The notes below the pieces were generated by a model. The model made no database searches and was not told where the DNA came from. It saw only the letters and a list, made by a program, of their open reading frames with translations. This document shows positions 8,612 to 17,631 of a stretch of DNA of 64,000 nucleotides, one piece after another (position 1 is the first letter of the stretch; every line of letters starts with the position of its first letter). The translations under genes and the position numbers were made by a program. The DNA comes from Hydrogenophaga intermedia (GTDB lineage: Bacteria > Pseudomonadota > Gammaproteobacteria > Burkholderiales > Burkholderiaceae_C), in NCBI RefSeq assembly GCF_023715105.1, contig NZ_JAMBNO010000005.1, positions 62,001 through 126,000 of the forward strand, read 5' to 3'.

Positions 8612-9628
8612 TCAGGCCGACTGCTCGCGCATCGCGTTCTCGTATTGCTGCGCCAGCTCGTTATACAAGCCCATGTAGAAGGCGGCCTGACCCGGTTTCA
8701 TGTCCCGCAGGAAGCTGGTGTTGAAGCACAGATGGTGAAGGGCTTCGAGCCGCCCGGACGGCCCCTCGAACTTGCGGTCACCCAACTGATTCATCGGCAT
8801 CAGTCGATTGCCTGACAGCTTCTCGGTGTTGCCCGAGGAGATGAATCTGACCAGATCCGACACCTGGCCATGGGCCCGGGGCTCGTGATAGTCGTGGGCT
8901 TGTCGCATCTGCTGGGTGAATTCTTTCACCGCGTCTGCGTCGCTGAATGGGCCGGTGTGCGCATCGTGGTTGCGCGTCAGTCGCTTGTAGTGCTCTTCCA
9001 ACTTGTAGGGCGTGGCCGCGGCGAAAGGCGCCGGCCCCACTCCCGCCAGCAGCCCGTCGATCTCGCTGAGATCCGGCTTCTTGGCTGGCGTGATGACCAT
9101 TGCTTGCGGTTCCGGCTCCTGGGTCGGCGTGGGGGTGGGCTGTGTGGTGCGGGACAGTTCTTTCGCCTTCTCGAACGCCAGGGCACCCAGGTGATTCCCG
9201 GGCGGGTCGTTCTGCTTCTGATATTCATCGAAAGACTTGTCCTGCGGATTGGCCAGCTTCTTGATGGCCAGACGCAGCCCCTCGGTCACTTCGAATTCAC
9301 CCTGGCCCGGTCGGGCGCCCAAAAACAAACACGCCGCGGCCCGTCGCACGCCCGGATCCGGATGAAGCAGGTTGTCCAAGCCCAATTGAGCGAAGAAATC
9401 CCGCGTGTCGGCATCGATTCGATGCCCGCCCAGCTTGCGTTGAAGCCAATTGGGGGGGGTGAATGACAACGCTTTCGTGCCGAAGCGCTTGTGCAGAAAA
9501 ACACGCGCGGCCTGCGGGTGTTTGCTGAGGGCTTTGTCCGCCGCCTTTGCGGTGGCGCTGCCCTTTTCAGGGGGCTCCTTCAAAGGGGCATGGGAATGCA
9601 GCTTGGAGCTTGAAGTGCGTGAAACCAT
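8612..9628 (-). CDS. Unknown 338-residue protein (orphan, effector-like composition)
   Basis: I do not recognise a family. The N-terminal 35 residues are polar and Ser/Lys-rich (MVSRTSSSKLHSHAP...). Residues about 40-165 are a helical part (RVFLHKRFGTKALSF; FFAQLGLDNLLHPDPGVRRAAACLFLG). A Thr-Pro-Glu linker (TTQPTPTPTQEPEP) follows, then a C-terminal helical domain ending RDMKPGQAAFYMGLYNELAQQYENAM. There is no signal peptide or membrane segment. The gene stands alone: it has its own terminator, a 147-base gap upstream and a weak ribosome site (GAGAG) before ATG 9628. It interrupts an otherwise conserved housekeeping order. The two-domain layout with a polar N-terminus and P/T/E linker resembles secreted effectors, but that is only an impression. 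Confidence 0.75.
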   Translation of the reverse strand: MVSRTSSSKLHSHAPLKEPPEKGSATAKAADKALSKHPQAARVFLHKRFGTKALSFTPPNWLQRKLGGHRIDADTRDFFAQLGLDNLLHPDPGVRRAAACLFLGARPGQGEFEVTEGLRLAIKKLANPQDKSFDEYQKQNDPPGNHLGALAFEKAKELSRTTQPTPTPTQEPEPQAMVITPAKKPDLSEIDGLLAGVGPAPFAAATPYKLEEHYKRLTRNHDAHTGPFSDADAVKEFTQQMRQAHDYHEPRAHGQVSDLVRFISSGNTEKLSGNRLMPMNQLGDRKFEGPSGRLEALHHLCFNTSFLRDMKPGQAAFYMGLYNELAQQYENAMREQSA

Positions 9629-9775
9629 GAATCAACTCTCTGGAATGGCGATGGCAGGGGAGCGGGCGATTGCAATCTCCGCTCTGGCTCGCGTTGAGTA
9701 ACCGGTCGGGCGCCAAAGGTTCATCGGCGCCATCCGCGCAGGCGGCGGCATGGCCACCCGGCCGAGCCGGCGTGC

Positions 9776-11050
9776 TCAGGCTGGCCTGCGCAGCCAGCGC
9801 CCCAACCCATCTGCGGCCCATGCCCCGCTGGCCAGACTGGCCGTGAGCAGGTAGCCGCCGGTGGGAGCGTCCCAGTCGAGCATTTCCCCGGCCACAAACA
9901 GGCCAGGCCGAGCGCGTGCCATCAGGCGTTCGTCGAGCGCTTCAAAGCGCACGCCACCGGCGCTGCTGATGGCCTCGGCCACGGGGCGCGCGCGCAGCAG
10001 CCGAAGCGGCAGCGCCTTGATGGCGGGTGCCAGGCGCACCGGGTCGTGCAGTGTGTCGCGGTCCAGGCATTCGTGCAACAGCGCGAGCCGGATGCCGTCG
10101 AGCCCGAGACGGCCCTTCAGGTGGCTGGAGAGACTGCGCGAGCCGCGCGGGTGGGCGACTTCAGCGCGCACCCGCTCGGCGCTGTGGTCAGGCAACAGAT
10201 CGACCCACAGCGTGGCAATGCCTTCTCGAGCGATGCGTTCGCGCAGCGCGCCCGAAAGCGCATAGACCAGGCTGCCTTCGATGCCCGTGGCAGTGGCCAC
10301 GAATTCACCGCGATGCCAATGCCGCCCGGTGGGCTCATCGAGCGCGAGCGCCACCGTCTTGAAGGGCTGGCCGGCCCAGCGCTGCGAAAAGAGCGCGCTC
10401 CACCCCTCGGCCACACCATGCACCGGCGAGCCCGCGATATCGAACCCGCAGTTGCTGGGTTCGAGGGCTGTCACATCGATGCCCGCGTCGCGCAGCCGGG
10501 GCACCCAGGCACCATCGGAGCCCAGGCGCGGCCAGCTCGCGCCACCGAGTGCGAGCACCGTGGCGCGTGGGCGCACGCTGGCCTCGCCCTCAGGCGTTGC
10601 GAAGCGCAAGACGCCATCGGGGGCGAAGCCGATCCAGCGGTGGCGCATGTGAAAGCGCACCGGCGCGCCGCCGGGCGCAGGATGGCGCAGGCGGTGCAGC
10701 CAGGCCCGCAGCAGCGGCGCGGCCTTCATGTCGGTGGGGAACACGCGCCGCGAGCTGCCCACGAAGGTGGCAATCCCCAGGCTCGCCGCCCAGTCGCGCA
10801 CGGCCTGCGGGCCCAGGTGCTCGAGCATGGGGCGCAACACGCTGGCGCGCGTCCCGAAACGCGACACGAAGGGCTCGAAATCCTCGGCGTGCGTGAGATT
10901 GAGCCCGCCCTTGCCTGCGAGCAGGAACTTGCGGCCCACCGAGGGCATGGCGTCGAACAGATCGACCGCCACACCGGCGCGTGACAGCACCTCGGCGGCC
11001 ATGAGGCCCGCCGGGCCGCCGCCCACGATGGCCACGTCGATATCGCTCAT
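9776..11050 (-). CDS. NAD(P)/FAD-dependent oxidoreductase, HI0933/BaiN-like flavoprotein
   Basis: A 424-residue flavoprotein starting MSDIDVAIVGGGPAGLMAAEVLSRAG, a Rossmann FAD-binding glycine motif. It is followed by the HI0933 family signature GRKFLLAGKGGLNLTHAEDFEPF. The centre has LALGGASWPRLGSDGAWVPRL and the C-terminus LFVAGEMLDWDAPTGGYLLTASLASG, the second FAD contact. Family members have been linked to reduction of diverse substrates, and their roles in proteobacteria are poorly defined. The ATG (11050) overlaps the stop of the helicase gene by four bases, so it is the last gene of the helicase-nuclease operon. Confidence 0.88.
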   Translation of the reverse strand: MSDIDVAIVGGGPAGLMAAEVLSRAGVAVDLFDAMPSVGRKFLLAGKGGLNLTHAEDFEPFVSRFGTRASVLRPMLEHLGPQAVRDWAASLGIATFVGSSRRVFPTDMKAAPLLRAWLHRLRHPAPGGAPVRFHMRHRWIGFAPDGVLRFATPEGEASVRPRATVLALGGASWPRLGSDGAWVPRLRDAGIDVTALEPSNCGFDIAGSPVHGVAEGWSALFSQRWAGQPFKTVALALDEPTGRHWHRGEFVATATGIEGSLVYALSGALRERIAREGIATLWVDLLPDHSAERVRAEVAHPRGSRSLSSHLKGRLGLDGIRLALLHECLDRDTLHDPVRLAPAIKALPLRLLRARPVAEAISSAGGVRFEALDERLMARARPGLFVAGEMLDWDAPTGGYLLTASLASGAWAADGLGRWLRRPA

Positions 11051-14000
11051 GGGGCGTCCAGTTCGATGAAGCGCCCTTGCGCGGTGATGAAGGCCAAACG
11101 CACCGTGCCGCCCTGCTGGGTGGCCTGCAGTGCCGCACGGTAGCCGCGCAGTTGCTCGCGGTGTTCGGCCACGGTGTGGGGGGCGTCGTGGGATTTGAAG
11201 TCGATGACCCACCACACGCCACTGGCGCCCTCGCGCACCAGACGGTCCAGACGCAGGGCCTGCCCCTGATGGACCAGGTCGACCTCGTTGCCCCAGTGGT
11301 CGATGCGCGTCGGGTCCCAGGCCCAGGCGGCCTCGCCCCGCACGATGCGGCGCGCCGCAGCCAGGGCGTCGGCGCTGCGCGCGGCGTCCAGCGCGTGTTC
11401 GCGCTCGATGGCACGCTGGTGGGTGTCGTCCCAATCGAAGCCCGCGGCGGGCGTTGGGCACCACTGCAGCAAGCGGTGCACCGCCTGGCCCCAGCGCGTG
11501 GCGGGGTCGTCATCGGGGGCCATGACGGGAGGTTCTGGCTCGGGCGCCGCGCGCAACGCCGGCAGGCCGTGCAGCACCCAGGGGGCGGCGCTGCCGGCAT
11601 CGGTGCTCGCCAGGGGCGCAGGGGCCTCCTGTGGCGTGGCAACGGGCGACAGACGCGCCCACCACGTGGTCTGTGCGGGCGCCTGGTGCGGCTCGAAATG
11701 CGACACCACCAGCCGCTCGGCCGCGCGCGTCATGGCCACGTAGAGCGCATTGAGTTCTTCCAGCGATCGTGCACGCCGCTCGGCATCGAGCAAAGGCTGG
11801 GCACACAGCGGTGCGGCTTTTTCATGGGTGAGGAAGACGAAGCGCTGCGGATGGGCCGCTTCGCCCGGCCAGTCCACGAGAACCCCGGTGGTTTCGGGCC
11901 GCGAGGGCGCAGCATGGGTGTCGAGCAGCAGCACGGTGTGCGCCTCCAGCCCCTTCGCGCCGTGGATGGTGAGCAGACGAACGGCGCCCGGTGCGGCCAC
12001 CGGCGCCAGGGTGAGGCCCCCCGCGCGCACGGCGCGCACCAGGCGGTAGGCGGTGAGGTACCGCCCGCCTTCGTGCTGCAGCGACAAGGCCAGCAGCGCC
12101 TGCAATTGCGCCAGCACCCCGGCGCGCTGGGCGGCGGGCGCGGCCCGGGCATAACGCGCCGGCAGTTCGCCCTCGCGAAAAATGCGGCTCAGTGCGTCGT
12201 GCGGTGGCAGTGCCCGCAAGGCGGCCTGCCAGCCGGCCCAGCGTTCGGCGGTGTCGCGCCACAGGGCGGGGGCGTCAGGAGTGCGCGCCGTGTCGCGCAA
12301 CACGTCCCACCAGGTGGGCACGTCGCGCGCCGTCCCACGGGGCATCTCATCGGCTGTGTCCGGTGCCTGCGAACCCCGCACGCGTTGCACTTGTTGCGCC
12401 AGGAGCACCAGTTCGTCGTCGCCCCAACCACCGATGGGCGAGCGCAGCGCGCGCGCCAGGCTGAGGTCGTGCCCCGGCGAGACCAGGGCGTCGATGAGGG
12501 CGATGACGTCCTGCACCGCGGGGGCGTCGGCCAGGTCGGTCTTCTCGGGCTCATCGCTGGCAATGCCACGCTCGCGCAGCGCCTCGTGCATCCAACCCAG
12601 TCGCTCGCGCTTGCGCGAGAGCACCATCACCTGATCGGCGCTCACGCGGCCCGCCGCAATTTCGGCGGCGATCCAGTCGGCCGCCTGGCGCGCTTCGAGC
12701 GTGCTCATGGCGTCCTCGGGCGGGTGTCGCGCTTGGGTGAGGCTGTCGCGCCAGGTGCTGGCGTCGGCTTCGGCGCGCACGCGCGCGCTGCGCGCCACCT
12801 CGGGCAAGGCCAGCACCGCACCGGCCTCCTTGCTTGCGGTGGTGTGCGGGCGAAAAGCGGCGCCGACGGCCTCGCCGTAGTCGCCATCGTTCACCGCGCG
12901 CGACATCACCGCATTCACGGCGTCCACCACGGCCACCGCGCAGCGGCGCGTGTGGTCGCAGGCCAGCAGCGCCCCGCCCAGGCCCTGCACCACGAAGGCC
13001 TGGGCGGCGCGAAACACTTGCGGCTCGGCGCGTCGAAAGCGGTAGATCGACTGTTTGGGGTCGCCCACCAGGAACACACTGGGTGCCTCGCCCGCCCCCG
13101 CGCCGGCATAGGCTGACAGCCAGCCGTACAGCGCCTGCCATTGCAAGGGGTTGGTGTCCTGGAACTCGTCGATCAGCAAGTGGCGCACGCGCGCGTCCAG
13201 GCGCTGCTGCAGCCAGCCCGAGAGCTCGGCGTCGCCCAGCAATCGGCGCGCCGCGCCTTCCACGTCGTTCATGTCGACCCAGCCGCGCTCGCGCTTGAGC
13301 TCGGCCAGGCAGGTGAGGAAGCGACGCGTGAGGCGCGCCATGCGCTGGTGATGCGCCCAGGCGGTGTGCTGCCGCTCGGCTGCGCACAGGGCCTGCAGTT
13401 CAGCCTCGGCGGCTTCGGCGGCCGGGAACTTCTGCAGATTCTTGCTCAAGCGGTCTTCGTCTTTCACGAAGAAGGCCTTGCGCAGCCGCGCCAGCCGCTC
13501 GGGCGCGCGTTGCGGCTCGTCTGGCAACAAGAAAGCATCGACCACCGCGTCGGCAGCCTTGCGCGGTGTGGCGTTGGCCTCGCGGCCCAGCGCGCTGGCG
13601 CGCTCGTGCCAGCGCTGGCGCGCTTCGGCGTTCAAGAGCGACAGCGCGGGCCGCTCCAGCGTTGCCCATTGCGGGTAGAGCGCACCAAAGGGTTCCACAC
13701 TGTGTTCCACCACGCCGGCCTCGTCGGCAAGCGTGAACTCCACGCGCTTGCCCGCGGCCTTGCGCAAGGCCTCCACGGTGTTGTGGCGGCCGATCTCGGC
13801 CACGCTGGCAAAGAAGTCGGCCTGCAGCGCGAGGTCGGACGCGAGCGCCGCGAAGAAGCGCGGCCAGGTGCGTTCGATCAAGGGCGCGTCGTCCTGCTGC
13901 AGCTCATACGATGGCGGCAGACCGAGCGACTGCAGCAGCGACAGCGGTGCAGCGCGCAGCAAGGCCGCAAACCAGCCGTGAAAGGTAAGCAGCTGCACCG

Positions 14001-14376
14001 GGCGGCCTTGCGCCCGCAGGCGCGCCTGCAGCCCGCGCGCGGGCTGCAGCAGCATCCGGGCTGTCGCGCCATCCAGACCGCGTTGGCACAACGCGTCGTG
14101 AAGTTCGTTGTCGTCGAGCGTGGCCCAGCGCGCCAGCTCCTGCTGCAGGCGCTCGCGCATCTCGCCGGCCGCCTTGTTGGTGAAGGTGATGGCCAGGATG
14201 TCCTGCGGCTGGGCACCCGCGAGCAGCGCGCGCAGGATGCGCGAGACCAGCATCCAGGTCTTGCCGGCGCCCGCGCAGGCCTCGATCGCGACGCTGCGCG
14301 ACGGGTCGCAGGCGCGTGCGTAGAAGGCCTCGGACGGTACCTGGCGGCCATCGATGCGGTAGGCCAGCCCGCTCAT
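11047..14376 (-). CDS. UvrD/Rep-family helicase-nuclease, AddA-like
   Basis: A 1109-residue superfamily 1 helicase. Walker A EACAGAGKTWMLVSRIL is at the N-terminus (near residue 35), then ITFTNKAAGEMRERL (motif Ia), LLIDEFQDTNPLQW (Walker B), FLVGDPKQSIYRFRRAEP (motif III), LLTIHGAKGLEAHTVLL (motif V) and ALYVAMTRAAERLVV (motif VI). The C-terminus carries a PD-(D/E)XK nuclease core (WVIDFKSHD...EHREQLRGYRAAL). With the upstream gene it probably makes an AddAB-type complex that processes double-strand breaks for RecA. Start ATG 14376 overlaps the upstream stop (ATGA), preferred over an in-frame ATG at 14397. Confidence 0.9.
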   Translation of the reverse strand: MSGLAYRIDGRQVPSEAFYARACDPSRSVAIEACAGAGKTWMLVSRILRALLAGAQPQDILAITFTNKAAGEMRERLQQELARWATLDDNELHDALCQRGLDGATARMLLQPARGLQARLRAQGRPVQLLTFHGWFAALLRAAPLSLLQSLGLPPSYELQQDDAPLIERTWPRFFAALASDLALQADFFASVAEIGRHNTVEALRKAAGKRVEFTLADEAGVVEHSVEPFGALYPQWATLERPALSLLNAEARQRWHERASALGREANATPRKAADAVVDAFLLPDEPQRAPERLARLRKAFFVKDEDRLSKNLQKFPAAEAAEAELQALCAAERQHTAWAHHQRMARLTRRFLTCLAELKRERGWVDMNDVEGAARRLLGDAELSGWLQQRLDARVRHLLIDEFQDTNPLQWQALYGWLSAYAGAGAGEAPSVFLVGDPKQSIYRFRRAEPQVFRAAQAFVVQGLGGALLACDHTRRCAVAVVDAVNAVMSRAVNDGDYGEAVGAAFRPHTTASKEAGAVLALPEVARSARVRAEADASTWRDSLTQARHPPEDAMSTLEARQAADWIAAEIAAGRVSADQVMVLSRKRERLGWMHEALRERGIASDEPEKTDLADAPAVQDVIALIDALVSPGHDLSLARALRSPIGGWGDDELVLLAQQVQRVRGSQAPDTADEMPRGTARDVPTWWDVLRDTARTPDAPALWRDTAERWAGWQAALRALPPHDALSRIFREGELPARYARAAPAAQRAGVLAQLQALLALSLQHEGGRYLTAYRLVRAVRAGGLTLAPVAAPGAVRLLTIHGAKGLEAHTVLLLDTHAAPSRPETTGVLVDWPGEAAHPQRFVFLTHEKAAPLCAQPLLDAERRARSLEELNALYVAMTRAAERLVVSHFEPHQAPAQTTWWARLSPVATPQEAPAPLASTDAGSAAPWVLHGLPALRAAPEPEPPVMAPDDDPATRWGQAVHRLLQWCPTPAAGFDWDDTHQRAIEREHALDAARSADALAAARRIVRGEAAWAWDPTRIDHWGNEVDLVHQGQALRLDRLVREGASGVWWVIDFKSHDAPHTVAEHREQLRGYRAALQATQQGGTVRLAFITAQGRFIELDAP

Positions 14377-16967
14377 GAGAGGAAATCCTTTCGGCACAGA
14401 CCGCGCGCTGCGCAGTGGTCGCAGGTGCTGCCTTCGCCGAGTGCGGGCATGGGCGCGCCAGCGGCCATGCGCTCGAGGTCGCTCACCAGGCCTTGCAGCA
14501 GCGCGTCGCGCGCGGCCAGCACCTCGGGCTGCTCCACCAGCAGCGCCGCGTCGTCCGGGCCGCTGCGGGTGTCGGTGAGGCTGAGGTAGGCCGCACGCAG
14601 CGCGGGCGCGCCCAGCAGTGCCGCGTAGAACGCGAGCTGCGTGTCCTCGAAGGGCTGCTTCACGCGATCGCGGGTGGTGGGGCGGCTTTCGGTCTTGCAG
14701 TCGATCACCAGCGGCAGCGCGCCGGGAGCGTCGTCGATGCGGTCGAGCCGGCCCTGCAGCGTCCAGCGCCCGGCGCGCGCTTCGTGCGCCGCTTCGGCCT
14801 CGACGAAGCGATGTCCCTGCGCTTCATGCGCCTGCAGCCAGCGCAGGTAGCCCTCGCGCAGCGCCGGCCATTGCGCGCGATACGGCAGAAAACCGGCGGC
14901 ACCGGCCTCGTGCGTAAGGCCCATGCGCGCGGCCTCCTGCTCGGCCAGGGCGTCGAGCGCCGCACGGTCGGCCGCTTCACCGGGCCGCGCGTCACGGCGT
15001 GCTTCATGGAATGCCCGCAGCACGTTGTGCAGCCAGTTGCCCAGGTCGCGCGCATCGGCCTCGGTGTCGAGCTCCTCGGCTTCACTCAGGCGCAACTGGC
15101 GCAACGCGAAGAAGCGGTAAGGGCAGCGCCGCAAGTCCTCGTAGGCGCTGGCGGACAGGCGCTCGGGCACAAGCCCGGGCGCGCTCGGCTGCGGCGCCGG
15201 CGTGCCGCGCGATGCGATCTCCTGCGGCTCGAGTGCGACGGCATCGGGCTGAAGTGACAAGGCGTCCAGCAACGGGCTGGGCAAGCGCGGCTCCCCCCCG
15301 TCGTGGGAACGCCAGAGCAGATCGAGCGGCGTGCCGTCGAACAAGGTGGCCCATGCCGATGCCTGGGCGGCACGCAGCGCCTCGCGATCGGGCAGGCCCA
15401 GCGCCTGGCGTTGATCGCGGGTCCACGCGCCCGTGGGCTCGGGACTGGCAGGCAGGTGGCGCTCATCGCAACCCGGTGCCACCACGGCCGCGAAAGAGCG
15501 CCCCAGGCGCTGTGACAGGGGCACCACCACCACCTGGGGCGCGCCCGAAGCCCCCGACTGAAAGCCGGCGCCTTCGAGCACCTCGCGCACCCAGGCGCTG
15601 AACTGCGCCAGGCTCCAGCGGCGGCGCCCGCCCTCACCGGCCGTTTCGCCCAGCCCGTCGAGTTCGTGCGAGGCCTCTCCCAAGCGCAGGAGTGTCATCA
15701 ATTGCTGGCCCGCTGCATCGGCCTTGAGCACTGCCCGCTGGCCGCTGAGTTCAAGCGCCCGATCCACATCGCGCAGCCAATGCACCAGCGGGCGCGCCGC
15801 CTGCAAGGCGCCCAGCAGCGCGTCGGCGCCCGCGGGGCGGTGGTCGGATGGTGCTGCGGCCCACAGCGACACGCCCTGGCGACGCAGCGCCCGTTCGCAA
15901 CGCTGCACTTCGGTCGCATCGAAGGCGGGCGCCAGCTTGAGCCAATCGAGCACGTCGTCGCTGCTGGCGCGCGGTGCGGCCGCGCGCAACAGTGCCATGA
16001 AGGCGGCACCCGCCTGGGTGGTGGAAAGCTTCCAGCCGGCCTCGTCGCGCAAGCGCGCGCCCGCGCCCTCCAGGATCGCGCTCACACGGCGTGTGAGCAG
16101 GCGGTCGTTCGCGATCAAGGCCACGGGCGCCCGGCCCGCATTGAGGTGATCGACCACGCAGGCGGCTGCACTCAATGCCTCGTGCTCGAAATCCGTACAG
16201 GCCCGCACACGCGGCGATGCGACGACCGGTTCGCCGCTCGCCGCGCCCCACCCCAGCCGCACGCCAGCGGCACCCCAGATTTGCATCAAGGCCTCGGCCA
16301 GCGGGTCGGCCTGGTGCCCCGGCAACAGGATCAAAAGGTCGGCGTCGTTGCGCGCGGCGGGCGTCCAGAGAGCGTCGGTGTCGAAGCCGCAGGCACCCAC
16401 CCAGGCCAATGCCACATGGGCAACCAACCCTTCCCAGCGCGTGTTGCCGCCGCCCGGGGGTGCCAGGGAGGCCCGCGCGGCGTCGGCCCAGGCCTGGCGC
16501 GATTGCGGGTGGCGCGCGGCCGCCAGGGGGGCGAGCTGCCCTGCCGCTTCCACCAGCCGCGCCACCAGTTCGCGGCGCAAGCCGGGCTCGACCGGTTCGC
16601 GCACCACACGATCGAGCCACCCCGCCGCCACCAGGGCATCGCGCGCCGGATCGCGGCTCCAATCCTGCGGGCCGCCCTGCCAGGGCTGCAGCAACTCGGC
16701 CCATTGCCGGGTCGTGACGAAGCGCGGCACGAGGCCCTGCATCACGCGGCCATGCGCGTGCTCCACGGCCCAGGCGCGGCGCGCCTCGGCGGCCAGGGCG
16801 CCCTGCGGCACCAGGACGACGGCCCGCGAAGCCGCAACGCTGCGCTCGCGCAACTGGGCGTCGATGCGTGCCAGTGCAACCGGCCACGAACCGCATTCGC
16901 AGTGGGCTTGCAGGTCTTGCGTGGCAAGGGCCGACTCGCTGTGAGGTCTCGCGGTCGCAGGCGTCAT
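14373..16967 (-). CDS. PD-(D/E)XK nuclease family protein, AddB-like
   Basis: 864 residues. It looks like the inactivated-helicase/nuclease partner of AddA-like enzymes: a degenerate helicase fold in the N-terminal two thirds (VVVPLSQRLGRSFAAVVAPGCDERHLPA) and a C-terminal PD-(D/E)XK nuclease (LSASAYEDLRRCPYRFFALRQL; PLVIDCKTESRP..RDRVKQPFEDTQLAFYAALL). It ends STCDHCAARGLCRKDF, three cysteines which, with the earlier RRCPYRFF cysteine, match the iron-sulfur staple of AddB-type nucleases. Betaproteobacterial members are often named only as probable DNA repair proteins. First gene of the three-gene operon; divergent from trxA. Confidence 0.85.
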   Translation of the reverse strand: MTPATARPHSESALATQDLQAHCECGSWPVALARIDAQLRERSVAASRAVVLVPQGALAAEARRAWAVEHAHGRVMQGLVPRFVTTRQWAELLQPWQGGPQDWSRDPARDALVAAGWLDRVVREPVEPGLRRELVARLVEAAGQLAPLAAARHPQSRQAWADAARASLAPPGGGNTRWEGLVAHVALAWVGACGFDTDALWTPAARNDADLLILLPGHQADPLAEALMQIWGAAGVRLGWGAASGEPVVASPRVRACTDFEHEALSAAACVVDHLNAGRAPVALIANDRLLTRRVSAILEGAGARLRDEAGWKLSTTQAGAAFMALLRAAAPRASSDDVLDWLKLAPAFDATEVQRCERALRRQGVSLWAAAPSDHRPAGADALLGALQAARPLVHWLRDVDRALELSGQRAVLKADAAGQQLMTLLRLGEASHELDGLGETAGEGGRRRWSLAQFSAWVREVLEGAGFQSGASGAPQVVVVPLSQRLGRSFAAVVAPGCDERHLPASPEPTGAWTRDQRQALGLPDREALRAAQASAWATLFDGTPLDLLWRSHDGGEPRLPSPLLDALSLQPDAVALEPQEIASRGTPAPQPSAPGLVPERLSASAYEDLRRCPYRFFALRQLRLSEAEELDTEADARDLGNWLHNVLRAFHEARRDARPGEAADRAALDALAEQEAARMGLTHEAGAAGFLPYRAQWPALREGYLRWLQAHEAQGHRFVEAEAAHEARAGRWTLQGRLDRIDDAPGALPLVIDCKTESRPTTRDRVKQPFEDTQLAFYAALLGAPALRAAYLSLTDTRSGPDDAALLVEQPEVLAARDALLQGLVSDLERMAAGAPMPALGEGSTCDHCAARGLCRKDFLS

Positions 16968-16984
16968 GAAAAAGGGGTTTCTGT

Positions 16985-16990
16985 CACAAT
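16985..16990 (+). promoter_or_regulatory. Possible trxA -10 element (CACAAT)
   Basis: CACAAT followed by GCGG resembles the -10 elements seen before ppx and the SRP RNA in this window. It would give a leader of about 100 bases before the trxA ATG. No convincing -35 was found. Confidence 0.35.
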
Positions 16991-17096
16991 GCGGCCGCTC
17001 GCGTGAGGCGTCCGTGAGGCGCGGCGATTCCGTCGCATCTTCCGTCGCATGCGTTGAAACTGTAACCTCCCCCGCCTACCGATTCCGAGGACGATC

Positions 17097-17429
17097 ATGG
17101 CCAGCGATCTCATCAAACACGTATCCGACGCGACCTTCCAGGCCGACGTGCTGGACAGCAAGGCTCCCGTGCTGGTGGACTTCTGGGCCGAGTGGTGCGG
17201 CCCGTGCAAGATGATCGCGCCGATCCTCGACGAAGTGGCAGGTTCCTACAACGGCAAGCTGCAGATCGCCAAGCTCAACGTGGACGACAACCGCGACGTG
17301 CCCGCCAAGTTCGGCATCCGCGGCATCCCCACGCTGATGCTGTTCAAGGACGGTCAGCTCGCCGCCACCAAGGTCGGCGCGCTGAGCAAGGCGCAGCTCA
17401 CCGCCTTCATCGACCAGCAGCTCGCCTGA
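17097..17429 (+). CDS. trxA: Thioredoxin
   Basis: A general cytoplasmic disulfide reductase. 110 residues. The active site WCGPC is at residues 33-37 ([16 protein letters not shown]). The cis-proline loop [14 protein letters not shown] and C-terminal [18 protein letters not shown] are typical of thioredoxin 1. A good ribosome site (GAGG, 9 bases upstream) supports ATG 17097. It precedes rho, a conserved trxA-rho neighbourhood in proteobacteria. Confidence 0.97.
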   Translation: MASDLIKHVSDATFQADVLDSKAPVLVDFWAEWCGPCKMIAPILDEVAGSYNGKLQIAKLNVDDNRDVPAKFGIRGIPTLMLFKDGQLAATKVGALSKAQLTAFIDQQLA

Positions 17430-17439
17430 TGGCTGCGCG

Positions 17440-17483
17440 GCCCGGGCATGGCCCGGGCCCACGAGCCCCGCGCGGGCTCGGCG
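17440..17483 (+). other. Two GC-rich hairpins in the trxA-rho spacer
   Basis: GGCCCGGGC-ATG-GCCCGGGCC at 17440-17460 is a perfect 9-bp hairpin. It is followed by GAGCCC-CGCGC-GGGCTC at 17463-17480. No T-run follows, so these are not standard terminators. They could stabilise trxA mRNA or take part in rho leader control. Confidence 0.5.
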
Positions 17484-17510
17484 ACAGACCGCGATCGCCG
17501 CGATTCCTGT

Positions 17511-17516
17511 CATAAT
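17511..17516 (+). promoter_or_regulatory. Candidate rho -10 element (CATAAT)
   Basis: CATAAT lies about 115 bases before the rho ATG, giving a long leader as expected for autogenously attenuated rho genes. The -35 is unclear. Placement is inference from the hexamer only. Confidence 0.4.
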
Positions 17517-17631
17517 GCGCCGCAAGCGGGCCGCGACAGCGCCCGTGCCTCCTTCGCGCAACGTCCGACATCCGGACCTCGGCGCCCACCCCCCCGCTCA
17601 TCCCAATCGCCTCCTCGCTGGAGTGACGTCC

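Noticed and set aside
9629-9775. A hrp/PIP-box (TTCG-N-TTCG) upstream of the orphan gene, which would mark a type III effector
   Set aside because: No TTCG pair with proper spacing was found on the gene's strand in this interval.
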